Of a DNA stretch of 64,000 nt, positions 36,835 through 44,900 are shown in pieces. This DNA comes from Bacteroidota bacterium (GTDB lineage: Bacteria; Bacteroidota; Bacteroidia; Chitinophagales; Saprospiraceae), in assembly GCA_963169455.1 (NCBI GenBank), contig CAUJDW010000017.1, positions 1 to 64,000 of the forward strand, read 5' to 3'. The notes under the pieces are model-generated. The model was not told the origin of the DNA, made no database searches, and saw only the letters and a list, made by a program, of their open reading frames with translations. Made by a program: the position numbers and the translations under genes. Position 1 is the stretch's first letter. Every line of letters starts with the position of its first letter.

Positions 36835-36880
36835 CCTCGCTGCGCTCAGCCGGGTAAAAACCTTTATCCGGCTCGCGGAG
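36835..36880. repeat. Dispersed AGCCGGGTAAAAA...ATCCGGCT repeat, third copy
   Basis: CTCGCTGCGCTCAGCCGGGT, then an A-rich spacer, then TTTATCCGGCTCGCGGAG. The same segment occurs at 133-180 and 447-494 within the 213-bp repeats, with about 90% identity by eye. The ends are partly inverted (AGCCGG / CCGGCT), so it can fold. It lies between anmK and the dioxygenase gene. Confidence 0.75.
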
Positions 36881-36900
36881 AAGGAAGGAACCGCCCCTCC

Positions 36901-38007
36901 CTAGCGATTGGAATAATAAAATCCCAGCTCCTTTTTCACCTGAGGCGGCAATTCCGGCAATTCCGACCTCGGGATCAGGAGCGTGGAAATGTTGTGGAGG
37001 TCGGAGAAAATATGGTGTTTTACGGCGGTGGAGTGGAGGTAGTCGTAGCCGGAAGAGCCTCCGGTGCCGATCTTGCGCCCCAGCATCCGGAGCACCATCT
37101 GGGCGTGCCGGTAGCGCCACATGGTCAGCATTTCATCGATGTCGACCAGGCAGGTCAGCAGCTGGTAGGGGAGTTGCAGGATGGGCTCGTCGCGGTAGAG
37201 GTTGATCAGCAGAACGGCGATGGTTGCTTTGTACGACAGGCGCATTTTGCCTTCCTGCCGCAGTTGTTCATGTGCTTCGGCATCCATCACCGAACGGTAG
37301 TAGGTGTCGGAGCTGCCCAGCATTTTCAGCCGCATGGCCTTTTCCTCCTCGCTGAGGTATTCCGATTCTTTGATGGCGTCCTGTTCTTTGGCCAGCATAC
37401 GCTGTACCGCCAGGCGGTAGTGTTCCAGAAAATGGAAATCCCCAAACTGCAGGAAAGGCGTGCGTTCCAGCCAGGCCTCAACCAGGCCGAACAGGCTACC
37501 TTCCCGCTGTATGGATTCCAGTTTTTCCCGCTGGCTATTATCGAAGGCGGAAGTATAAGGCTGGCTGTTGTAGGTGAGGCGCTCCTTCTCCTCCAGCCCG
37601 AGCATGGCCTCCACGGCCCGGAACTGGAAGCTTTGAAAGCCGGAAGCGGGAAAGAGGTAACTGCGGAATTCCAGGAAATCCAGCGGCGTCATGGTTTCCA
37701 GAACGCGGATCTGCTCGATGAGCACTTTCAGGATTTCGATCACCCGCTGCAGCCTGGCTACTGCCGTACCCATGTTCCGCTCATCGACCCGCACTTCCCG
37801 AAACATGCCTGCCACCGACCCGATCTCATGGATGGCCTGCTTGAACCACAACTCGTACACCTGATGAATGATGATAAAGAGCATTTCATCGTGTACAGGT
37901 GATTCTTCTTCTTCCGCGCTGCGCAAATGCTGCGCATTCAGGATTTTGTCCAGTTGCAGATACCCCTGATAGTGAATGGTCGAATACTTTTTTTTGCCGC
38001 TTTCCAT
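36901..38007 (-). CDS. kynA: Tryptophan 2,3-dioxygenase-family protein
   Basis: 368 residues, longer than the ~280 of proteobacterial enzymes and close to animal ones (~400). Seen: YLQLDKILNAQ at the N-terminus, HDEMLFIIIHQVYELWFKQ with active-site His and Arg region, and MWRYRHAQMVLRMLGRKIGTGGSSGYDYL with the heme-ligand His and the substrate GTGGSSG loop. It is a heme enzyme that opens the indole ring of tryptophan to N-formylkynurenine. No other kynurenine-pathway gene is nearby in this window. Confidence 0.95.
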   Translation of the reverse strand: MESGKKKYSTIHYQGYLQLDKILNAQHLRSAEEEESPVHDEMLFIIIHQVYELWFKQAIHEIGSVAGMFREVRVDERNMGTAVARLQRVIEILKVLIEQIRVLETMTPLDFLEFRSYLFPASGFQSFQFRAVEAMLGLEEKERLTYNSQPYTSAFDNSQREKLESIQREGSLFGLVEAWLERTPFLQFGDFHFLEHYRLAVQRMLAKEQDAIKESEYLSEEEKAMRLKMLGSSDTYYRSVMDAEAHEQLRQEGKMRLSYKATIAVLLINLYRDEPILQLPYQLLTCLVDIDEMLTMWRYRHAQMVLRMLGRKIGTGGSSGYDYLHSTAVKHHIFSDLHNISTLLIPRSELPELPPQVKKELGFYYSNR

Positions 38008-38412
38008 AGGTTAGTGCTTTTGGGGCTTCAAGCTCCAAATTTTTTCGCACTTAGGAAAGCTTAAAGCAGGATACCGGACTTCGGCGGGAAGCGGGGGGTG
38101 TTGTTATATGGCTATATTGTAATATGGTTATATGGTTATATTGTAATATGGCTATAGGGCTATATTGTAATATGGTTATATGGCTATATTGTAATATGGC
38201 TATATGGCTGATATGGTTATATGGCTGATATGGCTATATTGTTGAGGCTGCTCCATCACTCCGGCCCAAAGCACTTTCCGGAGTGCCCTCAACAACATAC
38301 CAATATACCAATATAACAATATAACAATATACTAATATACTAATATACCAATATACCAATATAACAATATAACAATATAGCAATATAGCAATATAGCAAT
38401 ATAACCCTCCCC
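38008..38412. repeat. Two inverted 8-bp tandem arrays around a hairpin core
   Basis: Left array ~38103-38242 is built of TATATGGY / TATATTGT / AATATGGY octamers. Right array ~38290-38404 is about fourteen CAATATAN octamers, the complement of the TATATTG units. Between them a GC-rich core (GTTGAGG...CCTCAAC arms, with TCCGG...CCGGA inside) forms the tip. No gene is supported; the open frame rich in Tyr and Ile is the array itself. The AT-rich block sits in the 5' region of the dioxygenase gene. Confidence 0.8.
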
Positions 38413-40161
38413 TCACCCCTGCCGCGCTTCGCACTCCTTGAATATCCGCGCCTCACAGCGTGCGCACACGTCGGCGTCCAGGCGCTCGTAGATCGCTGCG
38501 ATGGCCTCGCGTTTGGTGACGAAGAAATGATCGGCCCCGATCTCATCGCGGTAGCTGCCGGCGGCAAGAACATCCTGGGCGACGATTTTCAGGCCTACGA
38601 TAAAAAGGCCGCCACCCCTGCTTCGCCAGCGGTGGGCCTCCTGCACCAGGAATTCCGCGCCGGTGATGTCGATGAAATTGACGCCGTTGGCCACGATCAG
38701 CACATAGCGTTGCGGGTGATTCTCGCTGACCTCCTGCAGGAAATTGGCCACGTGGTCAACCGCGCCGTAATACAGGGAGCCGTCGATGCGCACGATCTTC
38801 AGTTGCGGGCACTCCGTCAGGGTTTTGCGAGAGATATTGGTAAAGTGGCGGTTTGGGTCTTTGGGATCCGGCGCCAGGATGGCGACGTGGGGCTGGGAGG
38901 TGCGCTGCAGGTAGAACATCAGGGACAAGAGCACCCCGACGTAAATGGCAAACTCCAGTTCGAGGAAGAGGGTGGAAAAAAAGGTGACGCCCAGAACGAG
39001 TATCTCCTTCCAGCTTGCTTTGACAATACCCCTGATGTGGTGAAAATCGATGAGGTTGTAAGCCACCAGCAGGATTACGCCGCCCATGGCGGGCATGGGC
39101 AGGTAGGCGGCCAGGGGCGCGACCAGCAGCAGGAAAACGGCCAGGATCAGAGCAGCGAAGATGGCGGACATCGGGGTGCGCGCTCCCGCAGTGTGATTGA
39201 CGCCGGAGCGGGTGAACGAACCCGAGCCGGCATAACAGGAGAAGAAGCTGCCCACGAGGTTGGACAGCCCCTGCCCGATGAACTCCTGGTTGCCATCGAT
39301 GCGCTGATGGGTCTTGGTGGCGATGGCCCGCCCGATGGCCACGGCTTCGATAAGGCCCAGAAGCGCCACGGCAAAGGCATTCATCGCCAGCTTGTAAATG
39401 TTGCCGGCGCTGAGGTTGGGGACATCGAAGGGCGGAAGTTGAGCCGGCATTTTTCCGACAAAACGGATGCCTCGTCCCTCGCCGCCCAGCAGGATGGCCA
39501 GGATGGACCCCAGGATCATGGCAATGAGCAGGTGGGGCAGTTTTTTGGAAACCCTGCGCATGAGAACGGCAATGATCAAAGTGCCCAGCCCTACCCCCAG
39601 CACGTAGAGGTTGGTGTCGGGGATGCCCAGAATGATGTCGCGCCACACGTAGAGAAAGCCTTCTCCCTGGGGTATGGTAATGCCCAGCACGTGTTTGAGC
39701 TGGCTGGTGGCGATCAGGATGGCCGCGCCGGCAGTGAATCCGATCACGACGGTATGCGATACGAAGTTGGTCACGATGCCCAGGCGCGCGAGCCCCAGCC
39801 CAAGCTGAAAGGCTCCGGCCAGGAAAGTCAGCACGAAGGCGAGCTGGACGAATTCGTCGGATCCGGGCTCTGCAAAGCTGCTGACAGCGGCAAAGACGAC
39901 CAGGGAGATGGCCGTCGTCGGGCCGGAGATCAGGTGCCAGGAAGAACCGAAAAGCGCGGCGATGATGGGCGTTACGATCGCCGTGTACAGCCCGTACACC
40001 GGCGGCATGCCGGCGATCATGGCGAAGGCGACCCCCTGTGGCAAAACGACGATGGCGCCGGTAATGCCGGCGATCAGGTCATCCTTCAGCGTTTGCCGGT
40101 TGACCATGGGCCACCATTCCAGAAAAGGGAAGAATTTCTTCAGCGTTTCTTGTTTAGCCAT
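38413..40161 (-). CDS. SulP-family anion transporter with STAS domain
   Basis: 582 residues. N-terminal DDLIAGITGAIVVLPQGVAFAMIAGMPPVYGLY is the SulP signature, about 11-12 further helices follow, and the C-terminal ~150 residues form a STAS domain (RIDGSLYYGAVDHV, then ANGVNFIDITGAEFL). SulP proteins move sulfate, bicarbonate or other anions. The ATG lies one base after the stop of the molybdopterin oxidoreductase gene, so it is in the same operon. Sulfate or sulfite movement therefore fits best here, though SulP proteins with bicarbonate specificity exist. Confidence 0.9.
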   Translation of the reverse strand: MAKQETLKKFFPFLEWWPMVNRQTLKDDLIAGITGAIVVLPQGVAFAMIAGMPPVYGLYTAIVTPIIAALFGSSWHLISGPTTAISLVVFAAVSSFAEPGSDEFVQLAFVLTFLAGAFQLGLGLARLGIVTNFVSHTVVIGFTAGAAILIATSQLKHVLGITIPQGEGFLYVWRDIILGIPDTNLYVLGVGLGTLIIAVLMRRVSKKLPHLLIAMILGSILAILLGGEGRGIRFVGKMPAQLPPFDVPNLSAGNIYKLAMNAFAVALLGLIEAVAIGRAIATKTHQRIDGNQEFIGQGLSNLVGSFFSCYAGSGSFTRSGVNHTAGARTPMSAIFAALILAVFLLLVAPLAAYLPMPAMGGVILLVAYNLIDFHHIRGIVKASWKEILVLGVTFFSTLFLELEFAIYVGVLLSLMFYLQRTSQPHVAILAPDPKDPNRHFTNISRKTLTECPQLKIVRIDGSLYYGAVDHVANFLQEVSENHPQRYVLIVANGVNFIDITGAEFLVQEAHRWRSRGGGLFIVGLKIVAQDVLAAGSYRDEIGADHFFVTKREAIAAIYERLDADVCARCEARIFKECEARQG

Positions 40162-40162
40162 T

Positions 40163-43018
40163 TTACTTAATATAAAACGTTTCCTCGGCCGGCCGCAGGG
40201 CGCGCTTCATCCACAGCGGGCGGCGCAGGCCGTTGGGGCCCGGCGCCGGGCGCGCCATTTCCAGCCACTTTTTGTACACCTCGAAAGACTTGTTGGTGTC
40301 CACAAAGATGTCGCCATATTTGTCTTCGGGCCGGGCTTTCTCCAGGCGCACCTTCTGATGCCAGCAGTGCATGCCGCTTATGGGGTCGGGATGCACGGGG
40401 AAGGTGATGTTCTGGTGCACGCCGCCATCGCTCCAGAAGATGCGGGCGCTGTCGGGGTCATCGCTTTTGAAGGGCGTGATGTGGCTGAGCGTACTCATTT
40501 TCCAGCCTCCATTGCCGTCGTTTTCGATTTTCACCGTATTGACGGCCCAGCGGTTGCCGTTGGGGTCTTGTGGGCGCCGCCAGCGGCCCAGGTGGTGGGA
40601 GCAGGCTACCACGCCGGGTTTCATGCCTTCGGTCACCCAGACCTTGTCGACGAAATACCCGATCTCGGTATTGACCCGGAGCAGGCTGCCCGTGGTGACG
40701 CCCAGCTTTCTGGCGTCTGTCGGGTGCATCCAGATGGGGTTGCGGTTTGATATCTCGTACAGCCATTTGGCATTGCCCGAGCGGGAGTGGATCAGAGTCG
40801 GCAGCCGGAAAGTGGGCACCAGGGGGTAGTCGCCTTTCTCCCGGTCCATGTGGTCTTCGTGGATGTGGCTCTTGATGTAGGTTGGAACGACATATTCCGG
40901 CCACTTCCAGTCGGCCATGGTCTGGGAATAAAATTCGTTTTTGCGGGAAGGCGTGGGGAAGCCTTCTACGGGCTTTTCCTGGTGCATGATGCCAATTCCC
41001 TTGCCGTTTTTTCGGATCACCCGGGTTTTCGGATCCACTTCGGCGCCCTCCATTTCCTTTGCGCTCAGTTCGCGCAGATGCCCGTTGTACGTACTGGGTT
41101 CCACGTTGAAGGCGCCGTACTTCTTCATGTAATCGAGCGGCGTGAGGCCTTCCTTGGCGGCTGCCTCCGGCAACCCTTTGGTGTGTTCGAAGATGTACCG
41201 GTAGTATTCGTCGATGTTGATGCATTCGCCCGGCCGGTAGGGGGATTCGAAGTGTTTGCGGATACCCAGCTTGCCGTCGGGGTCGATGCGCCAGCTCAGC
41301 TGGATCCAGAATTCGTCTTCTTCCCAGACCTCACCCGGATTGGCCTCGTAGGTGAAGGTGACCGGTTTGCCGGCGCGGCGCATGGCTTCCCGAAGTACCG
41401 GCTGCCGGAAGGCGATCCAGATACCGGCATGGGTTTCGTAGGTATTCAGGTCGTGGCGTTCGCTGGCCAGGCCCATGGGCAGGACGTAATCGGCGAAGAA
41501 GGCCGTTTCGCTCCAGGTGGGCGTCAGGGCGATGTGCAGCCCGAAGTGCTCTTCGTTGGAATAGGATTCCATCCAGCTGAAGCCGTCCGGGTAGGTCCAT
41601 ACGGGGTTGAACACGCGGCTGAAGTACACGTCCATTTTTCCTCTGCCTTCTTTGAGCATGTGCGGCAGCAGGAAGCTCATTTCGAAGAAGGCCAGGGGAT
41701 ATTCGTTGGGGAAGTGCAGCTCGTTCCAGAACTTCTGGGCGGGCGGTTTGTCGAAGAATTCCGGGTGGTGTTTGTTCCAGGTATTGGGCGAGGTGCCTCC
41801 CTCGGTGCCTACGCTGCCGGTCAGCACATTGAGGAAGTGCAGGCAACGGGAGACTGCCCAGCCGCCCAGGTTGCCGGAGCCCGCGCTGCGCCAGTTGTGG
41901 GTGGCGAAACGGGTGCCGGCCTGGCCGATCTGCCGGGCCACATCCACGATCATCTCGGCTTTTACGCCACTTTCACGGGCCGCGTATTCAGGCGTAAACT
42001 GCACGTATTCCTCCTGCATGCCCCTGATGAAGTTTTCAAAAGTCTTTTCCCATTCGGGGCGGCGGGCAGCAAGGTATTCCTCCCAGTTGACCCAGTTTTC
42101 CAGGTATTCGCGGTTGTACAGGCCCTCGTCGAGGATGACCTTGGCCATGGCCAGCAGCACGGCGGCCTCGGTTCCGGGATAGGTGGGCATCCAGTAGTCC
42201 GACATGCTGGCGGTATTCGACAGGCGGGGGTCCATCACCGCCAGCTTGGCGCCTTTCATTTTGCCTTCGATGATGCGCTGGGCGTGGGGGTTGAAATAGT
42301 GCCCGCTCTCCAGGTGGGCGGAAATCAGCAGGATGAATTTGGCATTGGCGTGGTCGGGCGACGGGCGGTCATGGCCGTACCAGATGGCGTAGCCGAAGCG
42401 GGCTCCCGAAGAGCAGATGTTGGTGTGGCTGTTGTGGCCGTCCACGTTCCAGGCCTGCAGCACGCGGTCCATATAACCTTCGTGGCCGGGCCTGCCGACG
42501 TGGTAGGCGATCTCGTTGTTGCGGCCCTCCTGGATGGCTTTGCGCATGCGGGCGGCAATGTCATCCAGGGCTTCATCCCAGCTGACGCGCTCCCATTTCC
42601 CTTCGCCGCGTTTGCCCACCCGCTTCAGGGGATACAGGATGCGGTCGGGGTCGTTGATCTGGTTGATCGTGGCCGGCCCCTTGGCGCAGTTGCGCCCCCG
42701 GCTGCCCGGGTGGTAAGGGTTGCCTTCGAATTTGCGAACCTCCCAGCTTTCCTTGTCGATAAAGGCCGTCAGCCCACAGGCCGACTCGCAGTTGAAACAG
42801 GTGGTGGGCACGATGGTGTAGGTGCGTTTGTCAACCCGCGGCCAGGAGGTGGCCTCATATTCTACCCAATTGTCCCATTTTTCCGGCGGCGGGAACTTTT
42901 GCAGTTCGCTTCCCGGCGCCAGGCGCTCCAGGGGCGCTTCGCCTTCCTTGTGCAGGTCGGGTATGATCCGCAGCTTTTCGGCGATGCGTTCTATGATGGT
43001 GTGCTTGCGATTATTCAT
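40163..43018 (-). CDS. Molybdopterin oxidoreductase, SoeA-like catalytic subunit
   Basis: 951 residues of the DMSO-reductase family. N-terminal [4Fe-4S] ligands Cys74, Cys77, Cys81 and Cys111 (TCFNCESAC...RNCAKGP), and a probable molybdenum ligand Cys202 in TNICSSGARFG. The C-terminal molydopterin-binding domain includes FRLPTLIHSRSGNAKWL and MHPTDARKLGVTTGSLLRV. There is no Tat signal (MNNRKHTIIERIAEK), so it should face the cytoplasm. That fits the sulfite dehydrogenase SoeA better than PsrA, PhsA or TtrA, which are Tat exported. It lies 21 bases after the fused FeS/anchor gene and one base before SulP. Sulfite oxidation is inference; other sulfur or arsenic substrates remain possible. Confidence 0.8.
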   Translation of the reverse strand: MNNRKHTIIERIAEKLRIIPDLHKEGEAPLERLAPGSELQKFPPPEKWDNWVEYEATSWPRVDKRTYTIVPTTCFNCESACGLTAFIDKESWEVRKFEGNPYHPGSRGRNCAKGPATINQINDPDRILYPLKRVGKRGEGKWERVSWDEALDDIAARMRKAIQEGRNNEIAYHVGRPGHEGYMDRVLQAWNVDGHNSHTNICSSGARFGYAIWYGHDRPSPDHANAKFILLISAHLESGHYFNPHAQRIIEGKMKGAKLAVMDPRLSNTASMSDYWMPTYPGTEAAVLLAMAKVILDEGLYNREYLENWVNWEEYLAARRPEWEKTFENFIRGMQEEYVQFTPEYAARESGVKAEMIVDVARQIGQAGTRFATHNWRSAGSGNLGGWAVSRCLHFLNVLTGSVGTEGGTSPNTWNKHHPEFFDKPPAQKFWNELHFPNEYPLAFFEMSFLLPHMLKEGRGKMDVYFSRVFNPVWTYPDGFSWMESYSNEEHFGLHIALTPTWSETAFFADYVLPMGLASERHDLNTYETHAGIWIAFRQPVLREAMRRAGKPVTFTYEANPGEVWEEDEFWIQLSWRIDPDGKLGIRKHFESPYRPGECINIDEYYRYIFEHTKGLPEAAAKEGLTPLDYMKKYGAFNVEPSTYNGHLRELSAKEMEGAEVDPKTRVIRKNGKGIGIMHQEKPVEGFPTPSRKNEFYSQTMADWKWPEYVVPTYIKSHIHEDHMDREKGDYPLVPTFRLPTLIHSRSGNAKWLYEISNRNPIWMHPTDARKLGVTTGSLLRVNTEIGYFVDKVWVTEGMKPGVVACSHHLGRWRRPQDPNGNRWAVNTVKIENDGNGGWKMSTLSHITPFKSDDPDSARIFWSDGGVHQNITFPVHPDPISGMHCWHQKVRLEKARPEDKYGDIFVDTNKSFEVYKKWLEMARPAPGPNGLRRPLWMKRALRPAEETFYIK

Positions 43019-43039
43019 TTTGTTGGTTGTTTTTAAGCT

Positions 43040-44668
43040 TTAAGACAGAGGCACTTTTTGCGGCGCTTCCACCCAGATCTTTTCCGTAGCATAAATTCCT
43101 GCCAGGACGGCGATGCCGGCCAGGGCCAACAGGGGGGCGCCCGGGCTGCCAAAAGCCAGCAGCGCTACCGGTATCAGGTTGCCCAGCAGTATGCCGCCTG
43201 CCCAGAAAAGGGTGCGGTAACGGCCATGGAGGATCATGTGCACCACCATTTTGGCTTCCTGGGTCGGGTGTGTCGTCGTCAGTTCCACCAGAATAATGAG
43301 CAGGTTGAGGGCGGCCGATACGATCAGGACTATCCGCAGGTAGGGAAGCCAGCCTTCACCGCTTGCCAGGAAAGCGGCCAGTATGCCGAAGAGCGCAGCG
43401 CCCGCCATGAAGCTGTGCACCAGCATGTGCAGGGAGAGGGTTGGGCTTTGCCAGAAGTCGCGCCCCTTGGCCTGCGCGAAGAGGAAGGCCGTGTAAACGG
43501 CCGCCAGCACGGCAAAAATGCCCGTTAGCCCATATACCAGCGGCATGGCTCCCTGCGCCAGTTCAAACCAGCGCAGTACGGCGGTCAATGCGAGCAATCC
43601 GCCGTAAACGGTGATGATGTAACCGCCGCGCACCAGCCAGGAAGACCAGTGAGGGCGCAGCAGCACATTGAGGAATCGGTCGGGGCGGTCGAGGTCTTTG
43701 ACCAGCAGCAAGCCGGTGGCGCCGAGGAAAACCAGGGCGGCGGCCAGGCCCGCCCAGAATGTCTGAGGGCCGGCCTTTGCCCAGCCGAAAAGCATGCCCA
43801 GCATGGGCACCAGGAAAGCGCCGGCGGCAATGGCCTTGGTAAGGACATAACCGGAAACTTCCCAGCCCCAGAGCACCCCTTTGTCGGGCGCGTCGTACAC
43901 CCGGCGGGCCTTGCCCAGCAGAATATCGATAGAGCGGGAAGGCCCATGGCCGGCAACTTCGCCGGCTGTGGCGCCCTGGCCGTTGGCCTGCATCACGGCT
44001 TCGAGCACATCGCCGTTGGAGAAGGCCAGCTTCTCGGTGAACTTGGCGTAATGCCCCACACCCCGCGACTGTTCGCTCCAGAAGTAGGCTTCCTGCTTCT
44101 CGGTGGCCACGGGGTTGAGGGAAGCTTCATCGCCATTGATGTAGAAAAGGTTGGGAACAGTGCCTTTGGCTGCTTTGCGCACCGACACCTGTTCGCGGCC
44201 CAGCAGCTGGGCGATTTCCGAGTTCGGGTCGTCCATATCGCCCGAGATGATCGCATGCTCCGGGCATACGTTCACACAGGCCGGCTCCAGCCCGAGGTCT
44301 ATGCGGTGGGCGCAGTAGTTGCACTTGGCGGCCGTGCGGTTTTCCGGGTCGATGTACAGGGCATCGTATGGGCAGGCCTGCATGCAGGACTTGCAGCCGA
44401 TGCAGCGGTTTTTGTCGAAGTCCACGATGCCGTCATCGCGGAAAAACAGGGCCTCCACGGGGCATATCTCCACGCAGGGCGCATCCGTGCAATGGTTGCA
44501 ACGCATAACGGAGAACAGGCGGCGCGTGTGGGGGAATTCCCCTTTTTCAACCTGTTTCACCCAGGTGCGGTTTACCCCCACCGGCACGGCGTGCTCGGCT
44601 TTACATGCCGTTGTACAGGCATGGCAGCCTATGCACTTTCGGTTGTCAATGATGAATCCGTAACGCAT
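43040..44668 (-). CDS. Fused 4x[4Fe-4S] ferredoxin subunit and NrfD/PsrC-type membrane anchor (SoeBC-like)
   Basis: 542 residues from ATG 44668 (MRYGFIIDNRKC). Residues 1-240 are a DMSO-reductase-type FeS subunit with 16 Cys in four groups: 12/15/18/22, 57/60/65/69, 89/92/95/99 and 116/119/131/135. Residues ~265-540 form eight or so helices with the NrfD-type motif KDLDRPDRFLNVLLRPHWSSWLVRGG. In SoeABC, Psr and Phs the two parts are usually separate genes; here they are one chain. It would carry electrons between the molybdenum subunit and the quinone pool. First gene of the operon, with an operator-like site 49 bases upstream. Confidence 0.85.
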   Translation of the reverse strand: MRYGFIIDNRKCIGCHACTTACKAEHAVPVGVNRTWVKQVEKGEFPHTRRLFSVMRCNHCTDAPCVEICPVEALFFRDDGIVDFDKNRCIGCKSCMQACPYDALYIDPENRTAAKCNYCAHRIDLGLEPACVNVCPEHAIISGDMDDPNSEIAQLLGREQVSVRKAAKGTVPNLFYINGDEASLNPVATEKQEAYFWSEQSRGVGHYAKFTEKLAFSNGDVLEAVMQANGQGATAGEVAGHGPSRSIDILLGKARRVYDAPDKGVLWGWEVSGYVLTKAIAAGAFLVPMLGMLFGWAKAGPQTFWAGLAAALVFLGATGLLLVKDLDRPDRFLNVLLRPHWSSWLVRGGYIITVYGGLLALTAVLRWFELAQGAMPLVYGLTGIFAVLAAVYTAFLFAQAKGRDFWQSPTLSLHMLVHSFMAGAALFGILAAFLASGEGWLPYLRIVLIVSAALNLLIILVELTTTHPTQEAKMVVHMILHGRYRTLFWAGGILLGNLIPVALLAFGSPGAPLLALAGIAVLAGIYATEKIWVEAPQKVPLS

Positions 44669-44900
44669 ATTTTTTTGTTGGTTTCTGAATGAATTCAAAC
44701 ATGTATTTATGAAATCATGAATGTTGTTTCATGATTAAATACACTAAAACTACGCCGGCATTGTGGCCAATGCGCGCATTGGATGTTCGGTGATGGGTAA
44801 TGGATGGGCGATGTTTTCAGGTTGAGGGGGGAAGAGGGGCGGGGAGGGGGCTTAATCCTTCTACCTCCCGGGCCCTCGCGGCTTCCGGGCTCAACCTTTT
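44669..44900 (-). promoter_or_regulatory. 5' region of the soe-like operon
   Basis: 232 bases between the MBL-rhodanese stop and the fused subunit start. Contains the inverted repeat at 44713-44736. On the minus strand CATGTTTG, close to the TAnnTTTG -7 box, follows the inverted repeat by about ten bases. GGTTGAG / CTCAACC arms near 44820 and 44890 may belong to the 3' end of the upstream gene. Confidence 0.5.
44713..44736. promoter_or_regulatory. Operator-like inverted repeat upstream of the soe-like operon
   Basis: AATCATGAA - TGTTGT - TTCATGATT, nine perfect pairs around a six-base spacer. Its core ATGAA-N6-TTCAT (44717-44732) is found again upstream of both MBL-rhodanese genes. Distance to the ATG at 44668 is 48 bases. 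Confidence 0.7.

Noticed and set aside
38103-38404. CRISPR or protein-coding reading of the 8-mer arrays
   Set aside because: No spacers; the Tyr/Ile-rich open frames exist only because the period of eight avoids stops.
44820-44896. Terminator from GGTTGAG/CTCAACC arms after the MBL-rhodanese gene
   Set aside because: Only seven pairs around a 60-base loop; too weak to call.
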